This document shows positions 22,240-35,417 of a DNA stretch of 64,000 bases, piece by piece. The position numbers were made by a program, and so were the translations under genes. Position 1 is the stretch's first letter. Each line of letters starts with the position of its first letter. The notes under the pieces were generated by a model, which was given only the letters and a program-made list of their open reading frames with translations, did not search any database and had not been told where the DNA came from. Origin of the DNA: Homalodisca vitripennis (lineage: Eukaryota > Arthropoda > Insecta > Hemiptera > Cicadellidae); NCBI RefSeq assembly GCF_021130785.1, contig NC_060213.1, positions 113,662,501-113,726,500 of the forward strand, in the 5' to 3' direction.

Positions 22240-23078
22240 TTCTCATTTCATACTCTGATTTATTGACCTTGTTTGAACTGGATAGTCTGCGCAGGCGCCG
22301 TGTTGTGGGGATGTTGGTGTTTCTTAAAAAGCTGGTGAGTGGTGTAGTTGACTGTAGTGAGCTGCTAGCTCGTATTAACTTTGCTGTCCTCCGACCCTCA
22401 GCCAGACAGAGGCCATTGTTTAGTCCTCACTATGCTATTTCAGCTCTAGGTACTAATTCTTCCGTTAATGTAATGATGAGGCTACACAATGCTCTTCCTC
22501 GACATGTGGATCTGCTGGTGTCGTCCTCAGCCTTCTTCAAACAACAGCTCAGTGAAATTATTGATCAATAAATAGCCCTAATATATTTATTTATTGTTAT
22601 TGTTGTGTTTTCATTGCATGTTGAATAATGTTATTTTACTGTTTTGTTCTTTTAATTTATTTGTTGTTGTTTCAATTTATACATGTTCATTATTGTTATT
22701 ATTATTATTATTATTCAAGCGCTTTTTGAGTTGTCTCAAATTGTCTTACATGATGTTTTATAAGTCTGATTGTTGGTATTTAGTAAATACTCTCTAGTTT
22801 AGGATATATGTTTAGGGGGTGGGAAAAATAACTTGCACTTTGGGGAATAGTAAAGGTATTTAAATATTTAATTTATTTGTATATTGCTATTTATATGTAC
22901 TATTTATTTTGGATATGTATTTATTGTTTGCTTGTTGTCAGTTGTTAAATATTTATTTACAATGCTTGCTTGTTATCTAGCATATTGTTAATTTAAGATT
23001 AGTGCTACAATTTAATTGGATGTTTCTATCTGTTTTGTAGAAATACAAATTGTATAATAAATAAATATTTATAAATAA
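22240..23078 (+). mobile_element. 5'-truncated non-LTR retrotransposon, 3' end
   Basis: Coding sequence for the end of a LINE ORF2 (22,251-22,571) is followed by about 500 bp of T-rich 3' UTR. That UTR contains an eight-unit (TTA)n-like run at 22,694-22,712 and ends in ATAATAAATAAATATTTATA. Upstream of about 22,240 no LINE similarity is seen, so all of the endonuclease and most of the RT are missing, as in 5' truncation during target-primed insertion. Confidence 0.8.
22251..22571 (+). pseudogene. C-terminal part of LINE ORF2
   Basis: The translation runs YSDLLTLFELDSLRRRRVVG, continues with FLKKLVSGVVDCSELLARIN, and contains RQRPLFSPHYA and NVMMRLHNALPRHVDLL before a TAA. L..L.RRR....FL.KL..G..DC..LL..I.F...R.R.LF......N..M.R..N is the conserved region downstream of the RT thumb in Jockey/CR1-type LINEs. 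The open frame continues upstream to 22,083, but that part has no family similarity and is flanking sequence. The frame itself is intact. Confidence 0.82.
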
Positions 23079-23204
23079 GGTTTCATGTAAAACTTCAATT
23101 CAAAAATGACATCTTTCTCGTAATATCTTGCTACAGTATAAAATCAAGAGTTATTTTCTTCTTCCCTATCATGGTTACACACAAAAGAGTAATGTAAACA
23201 TATT

Positions 23205-23395
23205 TACCAACACATAGCCGAATCCCGTGGAGTTACATCTGGCAACATTGAAATCGGTGCTGCATGTACAGAAATGAAGCTTCCAACAATTTTTTAGACA
23301 GTTACAGACAGACCTACTAACAGGAATAAACTTTTTCCAACCTCTCCAGTGATAACGCTTTGCTAAAGCTCGGCCAATAATACAAGAAAGGCACA
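23205..23395 (+). repeat. Member of the ~500-bp repeat family
   Basis: TTACAGACAGACCTACTAAC and ACGCTTTGCTAAAGCTCGGC followed by CAATAATAC match the middle of 4,390-4,915. A 90-codon minus-strand open frame covers it and is incidental: copy 2 shortens it by a 1-bp change in a T run. Confidence 0.6.
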
Positions 23396-25849
23396 AGAAG
23401 TTTAATTTTTTGTCAATTAAAGCTCTGTACATTTTAAACAAAACCACGTAAGAATAACGTAATTAACGTAAGACACTGTACGTTAAATAGTTAAATTTAA
23501 ATTATTTATACATTATATACTTGAACATTTTAAATAAAACCTACTTTAAACAGACATAATAGTAATACTTTTAAGAGACTTTTGGTTGTGTAGTGTTGAT
23601 CACATTTACCTTTCAGGGCATTCTGCACATCAGAGCCGTGAAACAACATTTCTGAGACAAAGGATGTCCTCATTAAACGGCAGAATGACGTTAGGTGCTA
23701 ACAAAACTTATTTTACGTTCCGTTCCTCACTGTTTTCCTTTAATAGCAGTTCTAGTCTATACAGTTGTTAACTTTGCACTTTCCTTCGTGTATCTTACGT
23801 TTATTTTTCTGATTTTAAAGCAATTGTACAATTTTATTTATGAATACAATTTTTGTTTATTTTCATAATTGCAATTAGTATTATTTTAATGTTTAAGGTA
23901 TTTACGTTTCTTCGTATTTCTATTGTAAAACATACCGTATATCGTGTGTAATATGTTTGCATCTTACATTGTAACAAATAAGTCAGTTCAGGTCTACAAC
24001 CGATTAGGTGTTGCAGTGAATGTTCAAACGTGTAGGATATCAGCAGTTGACACGTATTGCTCCGCAGTATACGTCCCGTAAATAGTGTTTGTTACAAACT
24101 GTTTAGGAAATGTTACAATTATTTTGTAACTGTTTTAAACTTTTTTCTATCTCCATAAATGAGATGTATGATTTTCTATGAAGTTTTGATGGCCATAATA
24201 TAGAAATAAAATTGCTTACGTAACTGTTTTGAATTTTCTTGAACATTTTCGGTTGGATATTGTTTCAAGAAGCAATTGTATGTAAAATATTTAGTACATA
24301 TACATATATGTGTAATATGTACATTGTGGTTTTGGTACTCTGTAGTTAATTTTCAATGAAGGTGTGTATTAGTGTATTAATTTCTCTTAGGTACTACCAT
24401 GAGGATAATCCTAATGAGGATGATTTTTTTACTCAAAATTTACGTAAAATGTACATATCGTTAGAGCTATCTCACAGTTATTAAATGTCTAAGTTTAGCC
24501 CTTACATGGAGAGGTGAACATGTACTAAATCTAACTACTGACGTGAGTTTAAGGGCAATGGGTTGAAACCCTGGAGTTAGTTGATCTTATTGAGGCAATA
24601 TCTTGAAATTCATTCTCCTTTAGATTACAAGAGGATAGGCTAATACAAATGCCAAGTGTTGACTAAACAATAAATTTCCCGCGTCTTTATCCAGTGACGA
24701 ACCGACGAACTGTGAAACTTGTTTACTTCTTGTAACTGCTAAAGCCCATTTCAACTTTCCCAGTTGCGTCACAGTCAAGCTACCTACCGCTGTATCTTTA
24801 AAAGTGCATTTTTTATCGTATTTTAAATTTTTGTTCATATTTCCAGTTAAAAGTATATAACATTTATGAAGCGTCAACAAGCTCTAACACAACTTTATTT
24901 CGTTACAAAATTAGCTTGTTTTGTGTAGCTCGTTGCGTGAAACTGTAATTAAATTAGATTTTCAAAGGAAAATTCTGTTATGAAAATAAAGTAGCATTAT
25001 GAGTCTCAAAATTATTGGTTGTGAGGAAAATAATTACTGGGAGAATAGAATAAAACTGGGTATGTTACCATGATTTCATAAAGGAGATAAACCACCTGAT
25101 TGTTTAAGAGTTTTTATTATATCATAAAACATGATGAACTTTAGTGCTAGATGTGACACTTATTCTTGCTTTTTTATTTTTTTATTTAATTCCGAACACC
25201 AGGAGTATAAACCAAACTGTAGCCCTTCAACAGACTTGCTGATTCGCGGACATAACAAGGGTGCTGTCAAACAACTCAATTTGGATCCGAATATTCCTGT
25301 CGTATTCGTACAGTCTGTATAACGATTACTGGGTAACATCTTTATTTCAGTTCTGTACCATATCATTCACTAGAACGGTAGCTGCAAACCTTTAAGATGA
25401 TGGGCTAAAGAGCTAAAAGGAACCATATTTGCAACACTGTTTGGCTTCCAGATATGCTCGAGCAAAAACACGTACCTTCTTTCCGTATAAGTAAACTTAT
25501 CTGGTTGTTTCTACTGCAACTACGTCGTGTTCCGTTTTAATTTTTGAAAGAATTTTCTGTTTTAAGAGTTTTAATCGAAATAAAGTCTAGAGAACAAATG
25601 TAATACTGAAAAATGGTTACCAATATAAATGTTTTAGAGGTATGAAATATGGTATAATATTCTCCAACATGCAGTAATGACACTACCCCAAGGTTGCGTG
25701 ACCACATCCAAATTTCCACCAAACTCTGGGAGGTTAATCGCCGATCCTGAGATAGTATTTCTTATACCAACGGTGTACAAATTATATAATCGACTTAACT
25801 CACGTCACCAAAATGATGGTTGAATTCATTGACCATTTCGGGGCGTGCC
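23396..25849. other. Non-coding stretch with several short open frames
   Basis: Short frames at 23,586-23,771 (+), 24,620-24,880 (-), 25,131-25,322 (+), 25,160-25,366 (-) and 25,537-25,722 (-) show no family similarity. The 25,131 frame has an acceptor-like T-rich run ending in CAG at 25,202 and then 40 open codons. No partner exon is visible and a K-to-I change occurs in copy 2, so I do not call it a gene. Confidence 0.45.
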
Positions 25850-26760
25850 GCATAAGGTGTAAAAAGTAACCTATTCTACCTCTTGGATCTTACCCATCCT
25901 GTACTTTACACTTCAGAATAGACCCTATAATTGCATTGACTGCGTTCCAGTTGGTTATTGTCCCAATGACGATGGCAGCCGATCATCGTTTGTGCACGGG
26001 CTATCTTGGCAGCCTCCATTTCGTTTGTCTTCATTGGCGCACTATTGGCCTTTTTGCGCCTGCAGGTTTTTAGGGACGATTCCTGCAGAACAATTCCAAC
26101 AGCTGTGGGACACGGTGTGGTAGGAGCATGAAGCGCCTTCGTCTTTGAAGCGCGAGTATACGAGTATGGTGTTAATTGACGCTCATCACCAATCTACAAA
26201 CATCTAGAAATCTCCGCTCCATATAGCAGGATCTACTGAGAGGCTGTCAAGCAACAGTCTTCTTTTACCATGAGATGGACCTTCGAAATTCACCATGTCT
26301 ATATCTTAGGCGACTCAGCTTTTCTATATCTTATTTGGACACTTATCACGAAACTGTAAATGGAATCACAATTGGGAACCTTTTCTTTTTTGTTAACAAA
26401 CTGATCGCTAACTACATGCTATGGTCATCTATCTAAACGTTGACTTGTCTCATTAATTGGTACAGTCTTGATTAAGCCAATTCTGATGTCCTTGACGTGG
26501 CTACCGCAGCAACGTCTTCCACACTAACCTACTACGAAGGTGTTTTTCGACATCTCTATTTGGAGCAAACCGTCAAACGGGACGTCAGAGAATCGATCCC
26601 TGGGCTATCTTGGAATAATGGAAGGATACCCTTTATGCCCCTCCACCGTATAAAACAATAAGTACCGATTCTTCAAGTAATCCTTCAAAGTCTTGCAAGG
26701 TATCAGGGTTCTATGAAAATTAGTTCAAGTGCTTCCTGCAAATCCAGAAATAGTAGATTT
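25850..26760 (-). pseudogene. Decayed R1/Jockey-like LINE reverse transcriptase
   Basis: Reading the minus strand from about 26,700, the pieces appear in RT order, spread over shifted frames. KTLKDYLKNRYLLFYTVEG is the conserved YL..R..Y segment (26,694-26,638) and IAQGSIL is GVPQGS-like. FDGLLQIEMSKNTFVVG precedes the usual YADD position, which is destroyed. VKDIRIGLIKTVPIN, then NKKEKVPNCDSI with ISVQIRYRKA, fit the KTE and YLG region. ILLYGAEI (about 26,240) is the LLYGAE motif, and ARAQTMIGCHRHWDNNQ fits the late W..RWD motif. Frameshifts and stops throughout make it long dead. It is somewhat GC-richer than its flanks. Confidence 0.72.
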
Positions 26761-27559
26761 AGATCTATGCAACTTTTATTTTTCAACACTTCATAGACTT
26801 TTTAAATTGTGTATTGGATGTATATATCGGTGATCCATATTTAATAGGAATTCCAGTTTCAATATACCAAGAAATAGATAAAAGTGATGGACGCAATACC
26901 AGATAGTTAGGCACGTCGAAGACACCCTCATGAATAATTCAACAGCCAAAAACCCCAATGTTATCTCTCCTCATAGTGATACATAGCTCTGAGACATTTA
27001 TTGGAGTTTATTTCTAAGTCTATATGAATACACACATTTCGTTTTAAAGGAATATATAATAAAATTAGTAAAAATTATTTCTCAAACAGTCTCATAATCG
27101 GTTACTTAACAGCGTTGAAGAGGTAATATTGGCAAGACTTGGAATAATTAATGGGTTCTCGACACTGCGGCTGACAGTGTATTACTAAGCGTACTGTGCC
27201 GTTTACTAGAACCGTATCTAAGAGATGCAATCTGTAAAGTGTATATAGCATATGTTTCAATTATAAACCGTCAGAAACGTCATTTGTAAATTTAAACTAT
27301 AAAAACGATTCATGTATTTAGGGGAACAAGGTTTAATGACTAGTCGCTTACTAGTATAATTTGATGATAAACAATACTTTAACTCTGCACTCCACCGTCT
27401 ATGGAGGAAACTTGACAATCAATTTAGGTGTCCGTAAAATCGAAAGGAGAGGTTTTAATCATCCCACCATCTACTACAGGATAAAAATGAATGTTTAGTT
27501 TTGAGCCTCTTCGTCGTCGACTTTCTTTGGGTCTCTTCAGAAGGACGTGACTCCAGATT
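26761..27559. other. Non-coding stretch
   Basis: May include decayed upstream LINE sequence near 26,760-26,850. Nothing else recognised. Confidence 0.45.
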
Positions 27560-27655
27560 CCAGGAGTCAATTCTGAGAAAACGCCAGATTCCAGACGCTG
27601 CAAGAAAAGGAAGGTGAACTGGAACTAAACTCAAAATTCAATGGAATGGACCCTT
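27560..27655 (+). repeat. Dispersed repeat shared with 7,290-7,414
   Basis: CCAGACGCTGCAAGAAAAGG then AAGGTGAACTGGAACTAAAC and TCAAAATTCAATGG occur here and, head to head, at 7.3 kb. A minus-strand open frame over this region is 74 codons in copy 2 (49,527-49,751) but has no recognised domain. Confidence 0.65.
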
Positions 27656-30600
27656 TCTACCTTAGCTACGTTATTTGTAAGGTTTGTATCATTAACTAAT
27701 GTAACGTTGTAATTAAAATATTATTTTTATTTTTTAACTGATATCTAAATTGAACAGTGCATCCATTTTTGGTAGTAAATTAATCCAAAACCCTATACAA
27801 CTTAGATAATACCAAATATATAAATACCTTTAGGATTCTGTTTAATTCAGCACATGTAATATCAATGAATAGTGTATAAAAATAAAATATCGCATAGAAA
27901 TACAATTTATAATTAATTTCAAGTAGAAAAATTCCACATGTTTAGAAACCACCAATATGTGTTCCGCAAAAAGTCTGGAATTTTCTAAAACTTTAAAATT
28001 AAAGAGCATTATATTAATATTTCAATAAATTAAGAGTCGTTATTTCTAACAATGTTTAAAGTAACTTTCTAAAATAATAATATACGTTCATTTGATATTT
28101 TGAGTTGATAGCCACACATCAAATGGAATATACCTTTCTTCCGTAAGAGCCGATTTTTTTTATCTGCAACATATTTTTAAACATTTGTTGTTTGCACACA
28201 ATGTTTCGTCAAATCAATGTGAAGTGGGAGTGTAAAATATTTGACGCACCGTCTTTTCAAGACAACAAATCTAATCGTAAGTTATAATCAAGCGACCATT
28301 AAAACCTTGAAATAAAGAGAATTGTTACACGTATTTTATTTTAATTATTCATTAAAATTGTGTCATTAATGGTATGTTTTGAGCTGATACATTTTTTGGA
28401 GTTATGTATTGGTAGTAGTTGATTATTTTACGTTAAATGTAATAAAAATCCATGGGGCCCTTACCATGATTATAGTATGGTGAACTTCTACCTTGAATAA
28501 TTGGGGGGATCCATATTATTTTACACATAGCAAAGATTAAAAATTAAAAGCTGAATGGAAACAAATTAAACATTTTAATAGAAAACGTTTACTTTATAAA
28601 CGCAATGAAGCTATAAACCTACCCAATTCAACGATTCAACGATATTACTATTTTTGAAATTATTTACTAGTTATTTTTATTTTATTTTATATTATAACTA
28701 GATTTTAAATTATATTTTATTAGTCAACACAAAATTTCAATTAAAATATAAATTCAAAACTTTGCTTTGGAGAGTTAATCCAGACGAGACAAACACAAAA
28801 CTTTGTGTATTTGCTTCAACCCAAAAATATAATAAATCTATAAATGTGATTTTTATAAGAACTAAATTCTACCATGTCACATTTCCGTCAAACATGGATT
28901 CTTACATTGAACTACTATTTGTTACTTCATACGCACTTATTACATGTGTGTACTTGCAATCATGTACGTAAGAGAACATCTAAAGTTGGTGGTCAGAAAA
29001 TAAATGCACCACAGACTTGAACAATGGCCTTTGATGAAGAAATAAACACGCTCTCAACCTTTTCTTTCCATTGAAATCACCCTCATTCCTTTCAAACCCA
29101 ATTTCCCCAATAATTAGTTTTATCGATTTTCACGAAGCTTCAAAAGCTAATTTTGTTCTTGACATACTTTTGGGATACACCGATAGTAAGTCTTAACATT
29201 GTTTATCGTATTAAATAACACAAAATTTGTATATATCATATAAAATAAGCAATAACATAATTTTTTTGAATTTCAAATTCTTAATAATGAGTATCCATTC
29301 TCCCATCCTCATTTTCTATGTTCTATATGAACGATTTTTATCAGTATTTTCACTTAATTGATTTATTAATATTATAAAATAATTAACCCCTTAGGTATTT
29401 CTAAATACGTACTTATATTAAGCCTTCTCTAGAGTCTTACAATAGTAATCAGAACCAAATTCTTATTGAATTATAACATTCTGAAAGCTACGCCGTGATT
29501 AAAAACGAAACATTTTTCACAATATTATATGTTTCTCGCCACACTATGATCTTGGATTTAGATAGAATGCCACAATAAACAGTAGAAATCTAATTTATAT
29601 TGAAGAAAGCTAGAGACCGCAGAGGTGATGGTTCTTCTCTACATTTGTAGTAGGTAATCAATATTCAGTGTAATGTAATGTTTTAATAAAAGTAAGGGAT
29701 TGTTGGCTATTCTTTTGCATTTTTTAAATTACAAAAACCCAAAACAGCATTTCAATATCTTCACAAGAGCATGGTTTAAATATGTACATTTTATAATAAA
29801 ACGCATTGATCCTTGATAGACTAGAAAGTTCCATTTCTATCTGAACGCTCAATATCTCAAAAACGAACTGACATATAGACTTTACACAGGCTTTTCACCG
29901 TCTCTCCTACGCCATTTAATTGCAATTAAACTATTTTCTTCTAATTTAGAAACGATATAGTAGAGTCAATATTCTGCTTTCTAATATAAACCATTTATGA
30001 AACTATTAACTAATCACTTCATTATTTACAGATTTATTCTTAACAGTTCAACAAACTGAACACTACATTCGGTGACTATATGTTTATTCTTTTGACTGAA
30101 ATGTACGTGGATGTTGTCAGATGTCAGTTGAAGCCGGTCAGTCTTATTCCTGAAGTAAATCCATCATAAGAGGATTTTCTTCACGATTTGTAAAAGCCGA
30201 TCTGTCCTTTTCGCACAACACGGAATAATGAAAGGATATTTTCCAAAAGTTTCATCTTATTCACATACATATTCTTTTTTATACTGGGGATTTCAATAGA
30301 ATCTTGTTGCAGCACTTTTTGAATTTCTTATGCTTTAAAAGTAGGTATTATAACTTAAAAATGAGAATCTTTAAAAACATCTATTGTCTCCTTAGAAAGA
30401 CTTAAGATAAATTTTAACCTAATTAATCGTGAAAATTAAATAAAAACTTATAGTTAGTGAAAAATATTAAATGTTGGCTACATTAACAAATGTAGATTCT
30501 TTCCACTTCCACCAACACCCTCACAGAAGTAAATTCCCTAACAGTATATTTGTATGTGTAAAATCTGACCTTTTATCACCTGATAAAGTATATTGTGTCT

Positions 30601-33600
30601 TCAACCCTAATTTACATCCAAAACAAACGAATTAGGTTAGTTTATTACAACTGTAATAGTTGGTTTTTATAACAGTACCACAACTATCATTGTATGAGTA
30701 TTTTTATTAGAGAAAGTACTGGGTTCATTGTTTCCTAAATGTTTCCAAAAGAGAAACACTTGGGTAATTGATATCAGTTTTATACAACCCAAAGTAAAAA
30801 GTGCGTTGAATATCAACTCAAAACATCTGAAAATCTTGAAACTTTTTTCAGTGAGTACTCAATCTAGCTCACCTTATAAATTTTATTTCGGGACACTGAT
30901 GCTCACTTCGTTTACAAATACATAAATACCTTAATTCTTTATTAAGCTGGCAATATCACGGTCTTTACTTATGGGTTTTAAATTGTCTACTATTTTATTT
31001 ATAATAAAGTTAAACATAAACTTATACAGTGTGATGGCTGAAAAAAGCTTTCTATATAATATTAATGTTTTTATTCCTACTGTATTAATTGGAATGAGTT
31101 ATTCGTAGTATAAACTCTGCTTTAAAAGAAACCTTAGATCAATTTACTAACTTAACTATTTATTTAAAATTACGTGTAAAATATATAGATGTTTAGTTAA
31201 ATTTACTTTCATTTATTTTATTTTAATATTTTTTCTGGCAACTTTGTTTCAACATGGACGGTAAGAGATTGATTGTATCCATGGAGTCAAAGTCGGAAAA
31301 GTATTTCATTGTTTAATTAATCCTCACTTGTGGCAGCTGAAGCAAGCTATCTTCTTCTAATCGAAACAGATTAGATTAGATCGACACTCTTTAATGGGTA
31401 ATTGTGTATTGTGTAACGAACACGTAATGTGAACATCTAATACGAAAAGAATATTTCAACAGTATAACTATTTATTTTAGTGTAAAAAAAACCGTAGGTT
31501 TTGTATCATTTTCACTGCACCTAAGAATTCTTATCGATTTCATCATTATAATGTAGGCATACGTAAGTATTTCAAACATTTAGTATACATTTGCATTGTT
31601 TATTTTAACATCGAAATATCTTCAAAGGTTTCCAACGTTGGTAAGGTCAAACTTTGCACATCAAGGATCTGAACCACCCTTAATGATCTGTACCAATCAA
31701 TTAGCATACACAATTTCAAGGCCACCAGTGTAAACAATAGTAAAACGTCTGTAACAAAAGACATCGCTCCGATCATCTAACAATACCAGATTTTCTCTGT
31801 CAAGACATTAAAACAAAAGACTTCGATGCAAAATTTGACTCTAGTAAAAATTTAAATGGTGTTATTATAAATACATGTGTTTTGCGATATGCGAGTGATA
31901 TATTTTTAAACAGTATGGGAAAAGAGAGATTGGATAAGTGTTCCGTAAGGTAAACTGAAGAATTGGATCGCTTTTACCTTATCAAGAAACTGACAGAGGT
32001 CCTTCTTTAAAACCCTATCTTTACTTATCCAGCTGTACACTATACATAGGACCTAGGGAGTTGACACTTAGTACATACAATCCGTTTTGTCTAAGGAAGA
32101 ACGCTATTGATTTTGGGGTGAGAGTGAGAAAGGGTAACAAAAGGGAAATCACAATATCTAGGATAAATACTACCGTTGGGTTTTGATGCTACATTGATTC
32201 CGTTTATTTAACAGTGCAATTATGCACTTAAAGCAATATGAACGTTAATATAAATAGTGAGTTTAACCATAACATGTTATGATTGACACACCAGTGTTTA
32301 AAAGATAAATAAAATACATTTTTATTAACTTTAAATCACACCAATATATAAGGGAAACTATTATAGCAGGCTTTCACATGAACCACTATATGAAGGAATT
32401 CATACAATTCACCATGGCATCTATACTAACAGTTAAATATTTTAATAATTTAAAGTACTGATCAGAGAATATTGGTAATTAATTCAAATTATTACATTGG
32501 TACTGATTATATACTGATTATTATTTATATTTATATTATTATTATTATTATTTATATTATATTATTTATGTATTATTATTTATTACATATATTATTTATA
32601 TAATTATACTGATTATATTGGTACTGATCAGAGGTATATAACAAAACCTATGAAAAGGTAAAATAAAGTGCAATAAGGTCACGTTCGTATTTTTTAACCC
32701 ATACTCAATGTCAACGTCTACGGAGTGACGATATTTACGCATGCGCACAAAAGGATCTCTTTCATCTTTTTTAATGTCGAAGGACAATTGCTTCTGAAAT
32801 TGCGTAACGTTTTGAATAAATCATTAGATTATCAAAGAATGTAATGATTTTCAAATTCCCGATCATTGGAAAAAAATCTTTTTAGCAAAAATGTGTGTGT
32901 TTTATTATTATGTGGGAAAATAGTTCTGTGAAAGTTATCTACAATTTTGAACAAATGTGTTATATTACATCCAACGTTTATGTAGAAAGTTGTCACTCTT
33001 CACAGGATCTGTGACCTATAACACTTCTCTTTTTTTATAGTATTTAAACCTACTTATACAAACAAAATTAATAAAAATATTTCAAAACCTACCTTATCAT
33101 GTGGTAAACCGTCCATGGGAATAATTAGTAAACAGCACTGACCTGGAACAAAAGTTTAATTAAAGCATAGAACGATACCATTAGTTACAACGTTTAAATT
33201 TTACACTTTATTTTTGTAGAGATCCATAAATGTGCATTGTTTAAATGCGTTTTAATATTATCAAATTACCTCTACATAGTTACCTCTACTGAAAATTACG
33301 TTTCGTAGCTGACGTATGTAGTCGTATACGATCCTTTCAGAAACATTACAAATATAAAAAGGTTAAATTAATAAAACGATGATATATAACATCTCACTAT
33401 GAACAATATTAAATTACAAATGATCATAATGTATTTTACCAAGACTTCTAAGAAATTGCTTCGTATTCTAGAAGAGTTAGAAAGACAGAAGGATTTGGTA
33501 TCAGAAATATTGCCGTCATCGTGATCGAAGTTGTCACTAATATTCAATAGTGGGTAGCACGACCGACATTCTATCACTAAAGGGTAATCTCTATTATTTA

Positions 33601-34198
33601 TTTGATTTATATATTATTTTCCATATATTTTATATACTTCGTTCCTTTTATCCTATACAGTTGTTAATTCTTTATATTGTTTTGTTTTATCGGCGAATTT
33701 AAACTTAAAAGTTGTAGTGTTTTCCTAATAAACTTTACTCACTTTAAAACGCAAAGAAAAATTACTGTTTCACATGTATCTATTTCCGAGGGTAAGTATT
33801 GAAATTATTGGAATTAGGTCAAAAGGACACTATTATCATGCTAAACAACATTTCTTTTTTGAAACTGAAATTTGTTAAGTGTAGTCACTAAATTATAGGT
33901 TCGGTAATTAATGAATAAAGGGTAATTTTTTTAATTTGAACTAATTATAAAATAAATATTGAGTATTATAGTAAGGAAGGGTTTCATTCAAAGTAGATTT
34001 AATAAAAATAAATATTAATATTTATTATTATTTTATGTTCTAAATATTTTATATCTAAATCAATAAAATCTTATACTTTATCTAACTCACAAGGAAACCG
34101 GTCTGATGCTCCTAGATTACAACTATACAATATTCATACGATGAAAAATATTACACCTCTGAGCAATAAGGAGAAGTGCCACTACCATCGTCCAGTTA
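27656..34198. other. Long AT-rich non-coding stretch
   Basis: There is no coding, RNA or clear transposon signature over 6.5 kb. A low-complexity (TTA)n/(TTTA)n patch lies at 32,518-32,600, flanked by related phrases TATTGGTACTGAT. Weak similarity to the ~500-bp repeat family may exist near 29,830-29,900. Short open frames at 28,762, 30,728, 32,596 and 33,368 are AT-driven. Confidence 0.5.
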
Positions 34199-35115
34199 TT
34201 GATTAGTGTGACACTACATTTACCATTTATTTATTACCGTACGTTGGAATGTAAAGCTTATATGAAAAACGCCTCGCTTGCTGTAAAATGCAATATTTTA
34301 CCATCCACTATCATCGTACAGTTACTTATTAGAATATGTTTACCATTTATATGTTACCGGACGTTGAGCTTACATGAAAAACGCCTCGCTTGTTGTAAAA
34401 TGCAATATTTTATCATCCACTACCATCGTACAATTAGTGATTAGAATATGTTTATCATTTATATGTTACCGGACGTTGAGCTTACATGAAAAACGCCTCG
34501 CTTGTAGTAAAATGCAATATTTTATCATCCACTACCATCGTACAGTTAAAGATTACCATTTATATGTTTACCATTTATATGTTTACCATTTATATGTTAC
34601 CGGACGTTGGAACGTGAAGCTTACATGAAAAACGCCTCGCTTGTTGTAAAATGCAATATTTTACGATCCACTATCATCTTACAGTTACTAATTAGAATAT
34701 TTTTACCATTTATATGTTACCGGACGTTGAGCTTACATTAAAAACGCCTCGCTTGTTGTAAAATGTAATATTTTCTCATCCACTATCATCGTACAGCTAC
34801 TAATTAGAATATGTTTACCATTTATATTGTTACCGGACGTTGAGCTTACATGAAAAACACCTCGCTTTTTCTAAAATGCAATATTTTACCATCCACTATC
34901 ATCGTACAGTTACTGATTAGAATATGTTTACCATTTATATGTTACCGGACGTTGAGCTTACATGAAAAACGCCTCGCTTGTTGAAAATGCAATATGTTAC
35001 CATCCATACCATCGTACAATTACTGATTAGTGTGGCACTATGTTTACCATTTATCTGTTACAGCACGTTGGAATGTAAAGCTTATATTAAAAACGCCTCG
35101 CTGCCAAAATTTAAT
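34199..35115. repeat. 112-bp satellite array, 8 units (copy 1)
   Basis: The anchor AAAAACGCCTCGC recurs at about 34,265, 34,376, 34,487, 34,628, 34,740, 34,853 (as AAAAACACCTCGC), 34,963 and 35,092. Units are about 112 bp. A longer 120-bp form has GTTGGAACGTGAAGCTTAC in place of GTTGAGCTTAC. The fourth unit here has an extra 36 bp in which TTTACCATTTATATG is repeated three times (34,553-34,603). Edge units are the most diverged. The period is not a multiple of three, so the overlapping open frames with MKNASLVVK are not genes. Confidence 0.97.
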
Positions 35116-35417
35116 TTCCCCTCCTCCACTATTACCATCCGGTTATTGTTGGTGTAACTTAATATGTATTGTTTATGTAATTACAAAGGGCGGAGTGTGC
35201 TGGTTACAAAATAACAATTCATTAAATGTACTATTAGTTGTACAGTTATTCGTTTGTGTAAGACCATTTAGAATACGCATGGGAGACTAGCATTACAGTT
35301 TATCGAACACTATCTGGTGCAAGAGAGAAAGCACCTTAATGAAATCACACAGTTCACTAATTCAGTTCGATTCTCGGAGACAATTAATAAACATCCGTGG
35401 GGAATTTAATACGTAAG
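35116..35417. other. Flank between the satellite and the shared block
   Basis: An 86-codon open frame starts in the last satellite unit and ends at 35,290. It is unchanged in copy 2 but shows no domain, and young duplicates would be unchanged anyway. Confidence 0.4.

Noticed and set aside
22083..22250. Upstream extension of the LINE frame to an apparent start
   Set aside because: This part has no LINE similarity, and copy 2 breaks it with a 1-bp deletion while leaving the downstream LINE part intact.
23175..23447. 90-codon minus-strand frame over a dispersed repeat
   Set aside because: It covers a member of the ~500-bp repeat and is shortened in copy 2 by an indel in a T run.
34199..34628. 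Chain of overlapping frames with repeated MKNASLVVK peptide, also at 56,350-57,217
   Set aside because: They are translations of the 112-bp satellite. The period is not a multiple of three, so each unit falls in a different frame and no continuous protein results.
35030..35290. 86-codon frame identical in both copies
   Set aside because: Identity is expected from the recent duplication. It starts within the satellite and has no domain.
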